Assembly: GCF_000768875.1 (NCBI RefSeq)
Contig: NZ_JRAO01000009.1
Coordinates: 1 to 64,000 of the forward strand
Direction of reading: 5' to 3'
DNA length: 64,000 nt
Source: Porphyromonas sp. COT-239 OH1446
GTDB taxonomy: Bacteria > Bacteroidota > Bacteroidia > Bacteroidales > Porphyromonadaceae
Shown here: positions 43,410-51,635 of the stretch, piece after piece
Layout of the letters: every line of letters starts with the position of its first letter
How positions within the stretch are numbered: position 1 is the first letter of the stretch
Position numbers and translations under genes: made by a program
The notes under the pieces: model-generated
What the model was told of the DNA's origin: nothing
The model's database searches: none
What the model saw: the letters and a program-made list of their open reading frames with translations, nothing else

Positions 43410-45401
43410 ATGAAAAAGATAATAGGTAAAACCCTCATTGCGGTTGTAGGTCTTGGTATCCTCAGCGCAACTTCGTGCCAGCGTCTGGACGATGTCCTAG
43501 ACCGCAAGCCTCTCGACCAGGTAGGCCCTGATGTATTCTACTCCACTGCGGAGCAACTCAATAGCTTCAATATGAATATGTATGGGGTATTCCCCAACTA
43601 TGCAGGCTCTTGGGGTGCAGGTATTGCTACTAGGGATAATGGGACGGACAACCAAGCGGCTATCGATCCCAATAGGGCTATGTTCTCCAATGATCACTGG
43701 AAGGTGTCGGCTACAGGCGGTTTGGGTTTCAATACGATCCGCAGCATTAACTGGTTCCTCTCAGACGTTACGACCAAGGACAAGGCTGGTAAGATCTCTG
43801 GAGACCGTAATCTGATCAATCAGAACCTGGGTGAGGCCAAGTTTTTCCGTGCATACCTCTACTTCGATAAGCTGCGTAGCTTCGGAGATTATCCGATCAT
43901 TACCGAGCCGTTGCCCGACGACGAAGCAGTACTTGTAGAGAATGCTAAGCGTATGCCTCGCAACCAGGTGGCACGCTTCATCCTCAAGGAACTTGACGAG
44001 GCTATTGCTCTGCTGCCTGCACAGACAAATATGAAGCAGCGCATTAACAAGGATGTAGCTCGTCTGTTCAAGAGCCGGGTAGCACTCTTCGAAGCAACCT
44101 TCGAGCTCTATCATAAGGGCTCTGGACGTGTGCCTGGGGATGCTAACTGGCCTGGTAAGGATAAGGAATGGAATAAGGGCAAGACTTTCGACCAAGCCTC
44201 TGAGGTCAATTTCTTCCTCGATGAGGCTATGAAGGAGTCTAAAATGGTTGCAGATGCCTACCCACTAGTTGCCAGCACGGACAAGACAAACCCCATTCTA
44301 GGTGGCAAGCCTAACGGTTGGAATCCCTACTATGACCTCTTCGCTTCTGTAAATCCATCAGGCTTCTCCGAAGTATTGCTTTGGAGGCAGTATGGCAAGG
44401 CGGTTCAACTCGTACATCACTCCTCCGAGCGCATGCGCACTGGTACGCAGACGGGTTGGACTCGTGGTTTGGTAGAGAGCTTCCTTATGAGCGATGGTAA
44501 GCCTCGCTATGCTTCTCCTACTCTCAATCAAGGTGATGAGACGATATCCAAACTCAAGGATAATAGTGATCTGCGCTTGCGGCTCTTCATCTTCGCCGAT
44601 GGCGATCTTCAGAATTTGGATGGTGTAAATCCTATCTTCCAGTTCGCATCCCTCATCGAGAAGCCCGAAATACGTGAGAGCACGGGCTATCGTCAGCGTA
44701 AGGGGTACAACTATGACCCCGATATGGTTGGTACGGGACAGAAGGACGAGACTGCGCTCATCCTCTTCCGCAGTGCTGAGGCTTACCTCAACTATATCGA
44801 GGCATCTTATCTGAGGAAGAATACTCTCGATGCCGATGCCAAGAAGTACTGGACGGAGCTCCGTCGTCGTGCTGGTATCACGGCCGAGATCGAAGTAACC
44901 ATCAATGCTACTGACATGGGTACAGAGGCTAAGCTCGATCGTCCCTCCTATGACTGGGCAGCATTCTCGGCTGGTACGCCTATTGACGCCACGCTCTATA
45001 GTATCCGCCGTGAGCGTCGTAGCGAGTTCGCTGGCGAAGGCTTCCGTATGGATGACCTCATCCGCTGGAGAGCTATGGATCAGGTGCGAAACTACCAGAT
45101 CGAAGGGATGAACTTCTGGACTTCTGCCTACAAAGATCCCTCCTTCTCTGGGGTGATCGCTGATGGGGGTGCTCAGTCTGTTCTCTCAAGCAAGGATCTA
45201 GGTGTTTACCTGCGTCCTTATCAGAAGATCAAGGCCAACAACGATATGTACGACGGCTATACTTTCTGGCAGGCACACTACCTATCGCCTTTCTCTGTAG
45301 AGGAGCTTCGTCTCTGCTCTCCTACCAAGGATGAGAATAACTCTAACCTATACCAGAACCCAGGGTGGCCAACCGTAGGTGATGGTAAGGCTCTTCACTA
45401 G
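43410..45401 (+). CDS. SusD/RagB-family outer membrane lipoprotein
   Basis: A 663-aa lipoprotein, substrate-binding partner of the SusC protein. The lipobox is SATSC (Cys about residue 23), followed by LDDVLDRKPLDQVGP, a typical SusD start. Middle motifs include NQNLGEAKFFRAYLYFD and GLVESFLMSDGKP, and the SusD C-end reads FRSAEAYLNYIEA and RRERRSEFAGEGFRMDDLIRW. The length exceeds classical SusD (about 550) but is within the family's range. It begins 29 bp after the SusC gene and is followed by a strong terminator, so the operon has two genes. Confidence 0.92.
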   Translation: MKKIIGKTLIAVVGLGILSATSCQRLDDVLDRKPLDQVGPDVFYSTAEQLNSFNMNMYGVFPNYAGSWGAGIATRDNGTDNQAAIDPNRAMFSNDHWKVSATGGLGFNTIRSINWFLSDVTTKDKAGKISGDRNLINQNLGEAKFFRAYLYFDKLRSFGDYPIITEPLPDDEAVLVENAKRMPRNQVARFILKELDEAIALLPAQTNMKQRINKDVARLFKSRVALFEATFELYHKGSGRVPGDANWPGKDKEWNKGKTFDQASEVNFFLDEAMKESKMVADAYPLVASTDKTNPILGGKPNGWNPYYDLFASVNPSGFSEVLLWRQYGKAVQLVHHSSERMRTGTQTGWTRGLVESFLMSDGKPRYASPTLNQGDETISKLKDNSDLRLRLFIFADGDLQNLDGVNPIFQFASLIEKPEIRESTGYRQRKGYNYDPDMVGTGQKDETALILFRSAEAYLNYIEASYLRKNTLDADAKKYWTELRRRAGITAEIEVTINATDMGTEAKLDRPSYDWAAFSAGTPIDATLYSIRRERRSEFAGEGFRMDDLIRWRAMDQVRNYQIEGMNFWTSAYKDPSFSGVIADGGAQSVLSSKDLGVYLRPYQKIKANNDMYDGYTFWQAHYLSPFSVEELRLCSPTKDENNSNLYQNPGWPTVGDGKALH

Positions 45402-45460
45402 TCTGACCCTCGAGTAGGGTTGCAAGCCCTCTCGAGAGATAAAGATATACCATTCATCGG

Positions 45461-45492
45461 GGTGCAGCAAAACGAAGCGTTTTGCTGCACCC
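45461..45492 (+). terminator. Intrinsic terminator of the SusC/SusD operon
   Basis: GGTGCAGCAAAACG pairs with CGTTTTGCTGCACC around AAG, followed by CTTTGCTTTTC, 60 bp after the SusD stop codon. Confidence 0.9.
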
Positions 45493-45529
45493 TTTGCTTT
45501 TCGGGCTTTGTGCTAGAGATGCCACCGGG

Positions 45530-45759
45530 CTTGATTGAGATCCTGATAGAGCCCTCATCGAGGTTTCGGGTGGGGTCCGGGTGAGCTCTCGAGGGGAATG
45601 TCCTAGAGCTCTCACTCGCTCCTAAGTTGAAGGCTCGGTAGGGCCTCATTGGAGATCCAAGTAGGATCGCATTGGAGACTCAGATAGGATCTCGATCGAG
45701 GGTTAAGTAGGATCTCCGTTGAGGTGTCAGTTGAACCTCTGTCGAGTGCCTATTCAGAT
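45530..45759. repeat. 23-bp degenerate dyad repeat array, block D (about 10 units)
   Basis: Best units start at 45645, 45668, 45691, 45714 and 45737, each 23 bp (CTCATTGGAGATCCAAGTAG, CTCGATCGAGGGTTAAGTAG). Weaker ones lie at 45530, 45553, 45576, 45599 and 45622. Here the TAGG arm is better kept than the CCTA arm. Confidence 0.8.
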
Positions 45760-45931
45760 AGTCTCGAAGCCTCAACAGCATTCATCTCGAGAGCAGGAAG
45801 GCTCTCCCCGGTCGCTCCTGAGGTCTTGCTTCAGCCGAGGTTGGGTCTTCTAAGCCGAGTTTTAGTTCTCCAGGCCCTATTTCTTACGGAGCAAAGTGGA
45901 TCGAGGGCGTAGGAGAAAGGAACAGATTTTA

Positions 45932-45939
45932 TACCTTTG
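45932..45939 (+). promoter_or_regulatory. -7 box (TACCTTTG) before the acyltransferase pair
   Basis: TACCTTTG lies 40 bp before the ATG at 45979. No standard -33 TTTG precedes it. Confidence 0.5.
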
Positions 45940-45978
45940 TCCTACTATAAGACGATGATCATCCTACCCCATACATAG

Positions 45979-46800
45979 ATGAGCAACCCTATCGAGATCG
46001 ATATTGCCCAGGTCGTCGAGGCCAAGAGTGGCAAGAAACTTCCCCGCTGGATTGCCAGGCTGCTACAACGCCTCATTCACGAGCGAGAGATTAATGACAT
46101 CCTCAAGCGACATAGCGACAAGGAGGGTGTTGCTTTCTTTCGTGCCCTGCTGCAGGATCTCAGCGTCCAGGTACGCTGGCGCAACCCTGAGGCCCTGCCC
46201 GAGCATGGACGATATCTCTTCGTCTGCAATCACCCCCTCGGGGCAATAGATGGGGTAGGCCTCTCGTTGCTCCTAGCTGAGCGTTATGGCGATGTGCGCT
46301 ATCTGGTCAATGATATGCTCTACAACCTCAGACCCCTGCGCTCGATCTTCTTGCCTGTGAATACCTACGGAGCGCAGCGCAGAGAGTCGGTGGCCATGCT
46401 CCAAGAGGCGATGCAGAGCGATCTGCCCATCGGGACGTTCCCAGCGGGTTATTGCTCTCGACACCTTGCGGGTCGAGTGCAGGATCGGGACTGGCACAAG
46501 AGCTTCATCCACTTGGCCACGACCTACCAGCGGGATATTGTCCCCCTGCACTTCGTCGGGCGCAACTCTCGGCACTTCTACCTCGTCGATCGTCTGCGCC
46601 GCAGGCTAGGGATTCGGTTCGACCTCTCAACGGCTCTGTTGCCTGACGAGATGTTTCGTACCCGAGGCCGCAGCTTCGAGATCATCGTCGGCTCACCCAT
46701 CCCCTGGCAGGAGGTTGCCCAGTGGGAGGGCTCTGCCCACGCTCAGGCTCAGCGTATTCGCTCTCTGAGCTATGCCCTGGCCACCGAGCTTCGCCCCTAG
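45979..46800 (+). CDS. PlsC-like O-acyltransferase, GlsA type (aminolipid synthesis)
   Basis: A 273-aa acyltransferase. The catalytic His-Asp region reads CNHPLGAIDGVGL (~residues 76-88), followed by FLPVNTYGAQRRESV and FPAGYCSRHL, the last probably the acyl-acceptor loop. No transmembrane helix is strong; it is membrane-associated. In Bacteroides, glsA makes the O-acyl link of glycine lipids and glsB the N-acyl link; the gene after this one is the GlsB-like partner, which supports that pathway. Lysophosphatidic acid acylation is the alternative. Start and end are well defined. Confidence 0.72.
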   Translation: MSNPIEIDIAQVVEAKSGKKLPRWIARLLQRLIHEREINDILKRHSDKEGVAFFRALLQDLSVQVRWRNPEALPEHGRYLFVCNHPLGAIDGVGLSLLLAERYGDVRYLVNDMLYNLRPLRSIFLPVNTYGAQRRESVAMLQEAMQSDLPIGTFPAGYCSRHLAGRVQDRDWHKSFIHLATTYQRDIVPLHFVGRNSRHFYLVDRLRRRLGIRFDLSTALLPDEMFRTRGRSFEIIVGSPIPWQEVAQWEGSAHAQAQRIRSLSYALATELRP

Positions 46801-46855
46801 TTTAGAGATATGATATAGCCCCCCTCCTTGCTCCCCCGATCAAGCCCCTAGTAAT

Positions 46856-47851
46856 ATGCAAGAACAACCCATCATCGCCCCTGTACCCGCCGATCTTATT
46901 CGGCGAGAGCTCACTCGAAAGCTCTTCCTGCGCACGACGAACAAGGCCGACAACGAGATCTACATCTTCAAGGCTGCCGATGCCCCCAACGTGATGCGTG
47001 AGGTCGGCCGCTTACGTGAGGAGGCTTTCAGATATTATGGCGGAGGTACGGGTCGAGAGCTCGATATAGATGAGTTCGACACCGACCCTGAGGGCTATAT
47101 GCAGCTTATTGTTTGGGATCCTGCTGAGCAGGCTATCCTCGGAGGCTATCGCTTTATTTTTGGCTCGGATGTCAGGCTGAGCTCGGATGGGCGTCCGCAC
47201 CTGGCTACGGGAGAGATGTTCCACTTCAGCCCGCAGTTCGTCGAGGAGTACCTGCCGCACACGATCGAGTTGGGTCGCTCGTTTGTCTCGTTGCCCTATC
47301 AGTCCACGCTCATGGGGGCGAAGTCGATGTTTGCCCTCGACAATCTTTGGGACGGCATCGGTGCGCTCACCGTTCTGAACCCCGATATGAAGTATTTCTA
47401 TGGCAAGGTAACGATGTATCGCAATTACAATCGTTATGCCCGTAACCTCATACTTTATTTCTTAGATAAACACTTCCACGATCACGAGCATTTGGTTGTT
47501 CCCATCGAACCGCTGCCTATCGAGGTTGATCCAGACTGTGTGGCTAGCCTTTTCCCCTCGGACAACTTCAAGCAGAACTATCGAGCTCTCAACAAGGAGG
47601 TGCGTAGGCTCGGGATCAATATCCCCCCACTGGTAAGTGCCTATATGTCTCTCTCTCCCGAGATGAGGGTCTTCGGCACTGCGATCAATCATGAGTTCGG
47701 AGAGGTGGAGGAGACAGGTATCCTCATTGCCGTGGATAAGATCCTCGAGGAGAAGCGAGCCCGGCATATCTTGAGCTTCCGACTGACTCGAGAGCATCGT
47801 CGTAGCCTATGGGACTTCGTTCTGAGACGGGTCGGGTTGGTGAGGAGATAG
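46856..47851 (+). CDS. OlsB/GlsB-type N-acyltransferase
   Basis: A 331-aa GNAT-fold protein of the hemolysin/OlsB group, which uses acyl-ACP to N-acylate an amino acid (ornithine for OlsB, glycine for GlsB). Visible motifs: REEAFRYYGGGTGRELDIDEFD, AILGGYRFIFG, and the acceptor strand ELGRSFVSLPYQ near 140-155. The C-terminal ~150 residues are extra compared with OlsB and typical of Bacteroidetes. It lies 55 bp downstream of the O-acyltransferase, the two together forming an aminolipid (glycine or serine lipid) pathway. Its 3' end overlaps the YraN gene by 43 bp in another frame. Confidence 0.75.
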   Translation: MQEQPIIAPVPADLIRRELTRKLFLRTTNKADNEIYIFKAADAPNVMREVGRLREEAFRYYGGGTGRELDIDEFDTDPEGYMQLIVWDPAEQAILGGYRFIFGSDVRLSSDGRPHLATGEMFHFSPQFVEEYLPHTIELGRSFVSLPYQSTLMGAKSMFALDNLWDGIGALTVLNPDMKYFYGKVTMYRNYNRYARNLILYFLDKHFHDHEHLVVPIEPLPIEVDPDCVASLFPSDNFKQNYRALNKEVRRLGINIPPLVSAYMSLSPEMRVFGTAINHEFGEVEETGILIAVDKILEEKRARHILSFRLTREHRRSLWDFVLRRVGLVRR

Positions 47852-48207
47852 CCTGTCGCTATCTCGAGCGACAGGGCTACAGTATCCTCGAGCGCAACTG
47901 GTACGACCGACCTCGGGAGGTGGACATTATTGCCTCGAACACCCGAGAGCTCATCATCGTCGAGGTCAAGGTACGCTCTTCTAGTAGCCGTCTGCGTGCT
48001 CGAGAGACCGTCGATCGAGACAAGAGACGATGCCTCGTTCAGGCAGCCGACAGATACATCCGTCTACATGGGCTGAGCCTCCCTGTACGCTACGATATTA
48101 TTGCTATCGACATCGCAGCGGATCAGACCTATACCGTCGAGCACATCCCCAATGCCTTTTATCCGACGCTAGAGCTACGTCCCCGCCGTCCCCATGGGCG
48201 CAGGTAG
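47809..48207 (+). CDS. YraN/UPF0102 family endonuclease-like protein
   Basis: A 132-aa protein of the YraN family, related in fold to Holliday-junction resolvase-like nucleases. Conserved pieces: GRVGEEIACRYLERQGY at the start, RPREVDIIASN with the acidic Asp, and ELIIVEVKVRSS, the E-x-K active-site pattern. Biochemical role is poorly known. The chosen ATG lies inside the upstream acyltransferase gene, 43 bp before its stop codon; the position of the GxxGEExA motif fixes this start, so the overlap is real. Confidence 0.85.
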   Translation: MGLRSETGRVGEEIACRYLERQGYSILERNWYDRPREVDIIASNTRELIIVEVKVRSSSSRLRARETVDRDKRRCLVQAADRYIRLHGLSLPVRYDIIAIDIAADQTYTVEHIPNAFYPTLELRPRRPHGRR

Positions 48208-48559
48208 CCCCTCGCCCACAGCTCAAGGGTAGGGACATAGTTTCTTAAATAATAATGAAATCTCTACCCTTCAATACCTGAAATTTCGGGTAAATAGGGC
48301 TTGATTAAACCTTTCTGCTTCTTAGATAAAATGGTTCCCCTTCCTGGGAGAAAATATTCTTTCTCTTATAGGTGGAGTATCAAAAACTAGTGGTATATTT
48401 GATGCAGAATTAAGGTCTATCTGCAGGGCGAGGAGTATCTCCTTCCCTCGCCTCGCTGTGGCTGGATCGGTTTACTGAAAGAAGAGAGATCAATAATGAC
48501 CCCACCTAGGCCTTGGCCCTGGCGACGGTCGTGGTGATAACCTTAAACAGTTTCTATAA
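48208..48559 (+). other. Kor/Vor operon leader region (promoter and hairpin)
   Basis: A 352-bp non-coding stretch. A TATATTTG box at 48394-48401 is the best promoter; it would give a leader of about 150 nt. The leader contains a GGCGAGG/CCTCGCC stem at 48427-48452. No TPP riboswitch (CTGAGA plus ACCTGATCTGG-type) motif was found, although the enzyme uses thiamine diphosphate. Confidence 0.55.
48394..48401 (+). promoter_or_regulatory. -7 box (TATATTTG) of the Kor/Vor operon
   Basis: TATATTTG lies 159 bp before the ferredoxin gene start. No clear -33 TTTG. Confidence 0.5.
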
Positions 48560-48787
48560 ATGGCAAAAGTAAGAGGAACGGTCGTCGTAAACACCGAGCG
48601 TTGCAAGGGATGCAACCTGTGCGTAGTGGCGTGCCCTACGAAGGTACTCGAACTGCACCCTACAGAGGTTAACGAAAAGAGCTATCACTATGCTCGCCTC
48701 AAGAATTATGATGACTGCATCGGATGCGCTAGCTGTGGTATGGTGTGTCCCGATGGTTGCATCACTGTCTACAAAGTTAAGATCTAA
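48560..48787 (+). CDS. korD: 2-oxoacid:ferredoxin oxidoreductase delta subunit (4Fe-4S ferredoxin)
   Basis: A 75-aa ferredoxin with two [4Fe-4S] motifs: CKGCNLCVVACP (residues ~14-25) and CIGCASCGMVCP (~53-64). It is the electron-transfer subunit of the 2-oxoacid oxidoreductase encoded by the following genes. The two clusters carry electrons from the thiamine diphosphate site to an external ferredoxin. It is the first gene of the operon, 28 bp before the alpha subunit gene. Whether the complex prefers 2-oxoglutarate or branched-chain 2-oxoacids cannot be read from the sequence. Confidence 0.88.
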   Translation: MAKVRGTVVVNTERCKGCNLCVVACPTKVLELHPTEVNEKSYHYARLKNYDDCIGCASCGMVCPDGCITVYKVKI

Positions 48788-48814
48788 CTCCCACGCTATA
48801 AATACCAATATATT

Positions 48815-49897
48815 ATGGCAGAAGAAATCAAGTTGATGAAGGGCAATGAAGCTATTGCCCACTCGGCCATCCGCTGTGGCGTCGATGGCTATTTTGGTTA
48901 TCCTATTACCCCTCAGTCCGAGATCCTCGAAACCTTGATGGAGGAGCGTCCTTGGACGACTACAGGGATGGTTGTCTTACAGGCAGAGAGCGAAGTGGCC
49001 GCTATCAATATGGTATATGGTGGTGCAGGCTGTGGTAAGCGTGTGATGACCTCTTCCTCGAGCCCCGGTATGAGCCTCAAGCAGGAGGGTGTCAGCTATA
49101 TCGCAGGGGCAGAGCTTCCCTGTCTGTTGGTCAATGTGATGCGTGGAGGACCAGGCCTCGGGACTATTCAACCCAGCCAAGCCGACTACTTCCAGACCGT
49201 CAAGGGTGGCGGGCACGGAGACTATCGCCTCATCACCCTAGCTCCCAACTCGGTGCAGGAGATGGCAGACTTTGTCCCCCTAGGTCTCGAGCTCGCCTTT
49301 AAATACCGCAATCCTGCGATTATCCTTACCGACGGGATCATCGGACAGATGATGGAGAAGGTTAAGTTGCCAGACTTTACCCCTCGCCGCAGCGACGAAG
49401 AGATCCGCCAGCAGTGCCCTTGGGCAACGCTCGGTCGCAAGGACAAGCGTAAGCCCAATATCATCACTTCGCTTGAGCTCGAATCTGCTATCATGGAGCG
49501 CAACAACGAGCACTTCCAGGCCAAGTTTAAGCTCATTGAGGAGCATGAGGTCCGCTACGAATGTATTCAGACGGACGATGCCGACTACATCTTGGTTGCC
49601 TTCGGATCTTCGTCTCGTATCTGTCAGAAGACTGTCGAGTTGGCTCGACGAGAGGGTATCAAGTTGGGGCTCATCCGACCCATTACTCTGTGGCCCTTCC
49701 CCCAGGATGCGATCTCTCAGCTCGCAGATCAAGCCAAGGGTTTCCTTGTGGCCGAACTCAATGCAGGTCAGATGGTCGAGGATGTGCGCCTAGCGGTCAA
49801 TGGACGTGTGCCCGTAGAGCACTACGGACGTATGGGAGGGATGCTCTTCTCTCCTAATGAGATCCTAGACAACCTCAAGAAGCTCTTCTCCCTGTAA
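48815..49897 (+). CDS. korA: 2-oxoacid:ferredoxin oxidoreductase alpha subunit (KorA/VorB)
   Basis: A 360-aa subunit. It begins with LMKGNEAIAHSAIRCGVDGYFGYPITPQSE, the classic pyrimidine-binding part of the KorA/VorB/PorA family, and includes SSSPGMSLKQEGVSYIAG. It lacks its own iron-sulfur motif, which is supplied by the delta subunit. With the beta subunit it decarboxylates a 2-oxoacid (2-oxoglutarate or 2-oxoisovalerate) to an acyl-CoA. The separation of alpha and beta by a small membrane-protein gene is unusual. In an amino-acid fermenter this is a central energy enzyme. Confidence 0.88.
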   Translation: MAEEIKLMKGNEAIAHSAIRCGVDGYFGYPITPQSEILETLMEERPWTTTGMVVLQAESEVAAINMVYGGAGCGKRVMTSSSSPGMSLKQEGVSYIAGAELPCLLVNVMRGGPGLGTIQPSQADYFQTVKGGGHGDYRLITLAPNSVQEMADFVPLGLELAFKYRNPAIILTDGIIGQMMEKVKLPDFTPRRSDEEIRQQCPWATLGRKDKRKPNIITSLELESAIMERNNEHFQAKFKLIEEHEVRYECIQTDDADYILVAFGSSSRICQKTVELARREGIKLGLIRPITLWPFPQDAISQLADQAKGFLVAELNAGQMVEDVRLAVNGRVPVEHYGRMGGMLFSPNEILDNLKKLFSL

Positions 49898-49902
49898 ATC
49901 GC

Positions 49903-50109
49903 ATGATGATGAGAGCTCAAGAGGACAGAGAGGCACGCTTCGAGCGCATAGAGTATTGGCTCACAGTAGCCTTCTACATCTTGGCCGCTTCGTGTCTGGT
50001 GGCTTTCTTCACCCTAAGGCATGAGGCTCGCTGGGTCTTCATTGGCCTCGGTATCGCAGCCCTATTGGTGCGTCTCTGCTCCTATATTCTTCGTCTGATC
50101 AAACACTAA
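49903..50109 (+). CDS. Small two-helix membrane protein within the Kor operon
   Basis: A 68-aa protein, five bases after the alpha gene and ten before the beta gene, so clearly co-expressed. A charged N-terminus (EDREARFERIEYWL) is followed by two hydrophobic helices (~25-40 TVAFYILAASCLVAFFTL and ~47-62 WVFIGLGIAALLVRLCSYIL). It might tether the soluble complex to the membrane or be an assembly factor; neither is shown. I recognise no family. Spacing and lack of frameshifts argue that it is a real gene. Confidence 0.7.
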   Translation: MMMRAQEDREARFERIEYWLTVAFYILAASCLVAFFTLRHEARWVFIGLGIAALLVRLCSYILRLIKH

Positions 50110-50119
50110 ACTTAGCACG

Positions 50120-50893
50120 ATGGAAACGAACTTCAACATTCAAGATATTATCAAGCCCGAGAATTTGGTTTACAAGAAACCAGATCTGATGAACGATGTC
50201 AATATGCACTACTGCCCAGGCTGTAGCCATGGGGTGGTGCATAAGTTGATTGCAGAGGTCATTCAAGACCAAGGCCTCGAGGAGAAGACTATTGGTATCG
50301 CTCCCGTAGGCTGTGCAGTATTTGCATACAAGTATATTGATGTCGACTGGCAGGAGGCTGCTCATGGGCGTGCACCCGCTCTAGCTACAGCGATTAAGCG
50401 TCTGAACCCTGACAAGATGGTCTTCACTTACCAGGGCGATGGAGACCTTGCCGCCATTGGTACGGCAGAGACGATCCATGCTGCCAATAGGGGAGAGAAT
50501 ATTGTCATCGTCTTCATCAACAACGGTATCTATGGAATGACTGGTGGTCAGATGGCCCCCACGACACTCCCAGGGATGAAGACTGCGACCTGTCCCGACG
50601 GTCGTAATACAGAGATGAATGGTTATCCGCTCAAGATAGCTGATCTCTTGGCCTTGCTCGAGGGCACTTGTTATGTAACCCGTCAGTCTGTGCATACCCC
50701 AGCGGCTGTGCGCAAGGCGAAGAAGGCCCTAGATAAGGCTTTTACTAACTCGATGCAACGTAAGGGGACATCGATCGTGGAGATCGTATCGACCTGTAAC
50801 TCTGGGTGGAAGATGAGCCCTGCCGATTCGAACAAGTGGATGGAAGAGCATATGTTTAAGCAGTATCCACTTGGAGACCTTAAGGATATTTAG
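50120..50893 (+). CDS. korB: 2-oxoacid:ferredoxin oxidoreductase beta subunit (KorB)
   Basis: A 257-aa thiamine-diphosphate-binding subunit. MHYCPGCSHGVVHKLIAE gives the conserved CPGCxHG region, and GDGDLAAIGTAETIHAANRG followed by NNGIYGMTGGQMAPTT is the GDG...NNxxY-type TPP/Mg motif. It pairs with the alpha subunit to form the catalytic site. Length is normal for the family. The stop codon lies 26 bp before the gamma subunit ATG. Confidence 0.92.
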   Translation: METNFNIQDIIKPENLVYKKPDLMNDVNMHYCPGCSHGVVHKLIAEVIQDQGLEEKTIGIAPVGCAVFAYKYIDVDWQEAAHGRAPALATAIKRLNPDKMVFTYQGDGDLAAIGTAETIHAANRGENIVIVFINNGIYGMTGGQMAPTTLPGMKTATCPDGRNTEMNGYPLKIADLLALLEGTCYVTRQSVHTPAAVRKAKKALDKAFTNSMQRKGTSIVEIVSTCNSGWKMSPADSNKWMEEHMFKQYPLGDLKDI

Positions 50894-50918
50894 ACACTCA
50901 CCTCATAAGACAAACATT

Positions 50919-51467
50919 ATGACATACGAGATTGTAATCGCAGGCTTCGGAGGCCAGGGCGTTCTATCCATGGGTAAGATCTTGGCTTACTCTGGACTGA
51001 TGGAGGACAAGGAGGTCAGCTGGATGCCTTCCTATGGCCCAGAGCAACGAGGTGGTACCTCGAATGTAACTGTCATCGTGAGCGACGACGCTGTGAGCTC
51101 GCCTGTGGTCAATGACTACGACATTGTCGTTGCGCTCAACCAACCCTCTCTCGACAAGTTCGCCCCTAGGGTCAAGCCTGGCGGGGTGCTGATCTATGAT
51201 ACGAATGGTATCCACCACGTCCCTGGGCGGACGGATATTGAGATCTATGAGGTAGATGCTACGGAAGAGGCCAATCGGATGGGTAACCAAAAGGTGTTCA
51301 ACATGCTCATCCTCGGGGCCTTGCTCTCGGCCCGACCCATGCTCTCGATCAATAGTGTGCAGAAGGGACTGATGAAGTCTCTGCCCGAGCGACACCACAA
51401 GCTCATCCCCATGAATATGGAGGCCTTGGCAAAGGGCGCAGAGCTGCTCAAACGCCACGAGCCCTAG
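50919..51467 (+). CDS. korC: 2-oxoacid:ferredoxin oxidoreductase gamma subunit (KorC)
   Basis: A 182-aa subunit starting at the ATG at 50919 (MTYEIVIAGFGGQGVLSMG). The GFGGQGV loop and the SWMPSYGPEQRGGTSNVTV stretch are hallmarks of the gamma domain. Subunit order is delta-alpha-small protein-beta-gamma. It completes the complex, and the terminator 42 bp later ends the operon. Confidence 0.92.
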   Translation: MTYEIVIAGFGGQGVLSMGKILAYSGLMEDKEVSWMPSYGPEQRGGTSNVTVIVSDDAVSSPVVNDYDIVVALNQPSLDKFAPRVKPGGVLIYDTNGIHHVPGRTDIEIYEVDATEEANRMGNQKVFNMLILGALLSARPMLSINSVQKGLMKSLPERHHKLIPMNMEALAKGAELLKRHEP

Positions 51468-51508
51468 AGTGGGCATGCCCTGAGCTCGGGGTATAGGTAC
51501 AAAGCAAT

Positions 51509-51545
51509 AGGCGAGGTGGACGAAGGTAATTCGCCCACCTCGCCT
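51509..51545 (+). terminator. Intrinsic terminator of the Kor/Vor operon
   Basis: AGGCGAGGTGG pairs with CCACCTCGCCT around a 15-base loop; the following bases are CGTCTATAG, so the T-run is poor, but the stem is strong. Confidence 0.7.
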
Positions 51546-51592
51546 CGTCTATAGCCTCGAGGCTCGGGGGCGTGAGCTCAGGAGATTATCAG

Positions 51593-51600
51593 TACTTTTG
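51593..51600 (+). promoter_or_regulatory. -7 box (TACTTTTG) of hydF
   Basis: TACTTTTG lies 36 bp before the ATG at 51636; a convincing -33 element is not seen. Confidence 0.5.
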
Positions 51601-51635
51601 TACCGCTTGAAAATAAACTATTCTCACGCTGATTT

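Larger units (their letters stand above)
45493..45978. other. Intergenic region with 23-bp array and glsA promoter
   Basis: About 490 bp without a convincing gene. It holds block D of the 23-bp repeats (45530-45759) and a TACCTTTG box at 45932-45939. A 62-codon open frame at 45724-45912 overlaps the repeats and looks accidental. Confidence 0.7.

Noticed and set aside
45724-45912. 62-aa open frame before the acyltransferase pair
   Set aside because: It begins within the 23-bp repeat array and ends before the promoter box; no protein-like pattern.
47809-47851. Overlap of the GlsB-like and YraN genes as an annotation error
   Set aside because: Both frames show their family motifs up to the overlap; the YraN start is fixed by its conserved GEExA region, so the overlap is accepted.
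48208-48559. TPP riboswitch upstream of the thiamine-dependent Kor operon
   Set aside because: The conserved CTGAGA and ACCTGATCTGG-like parts are missing.
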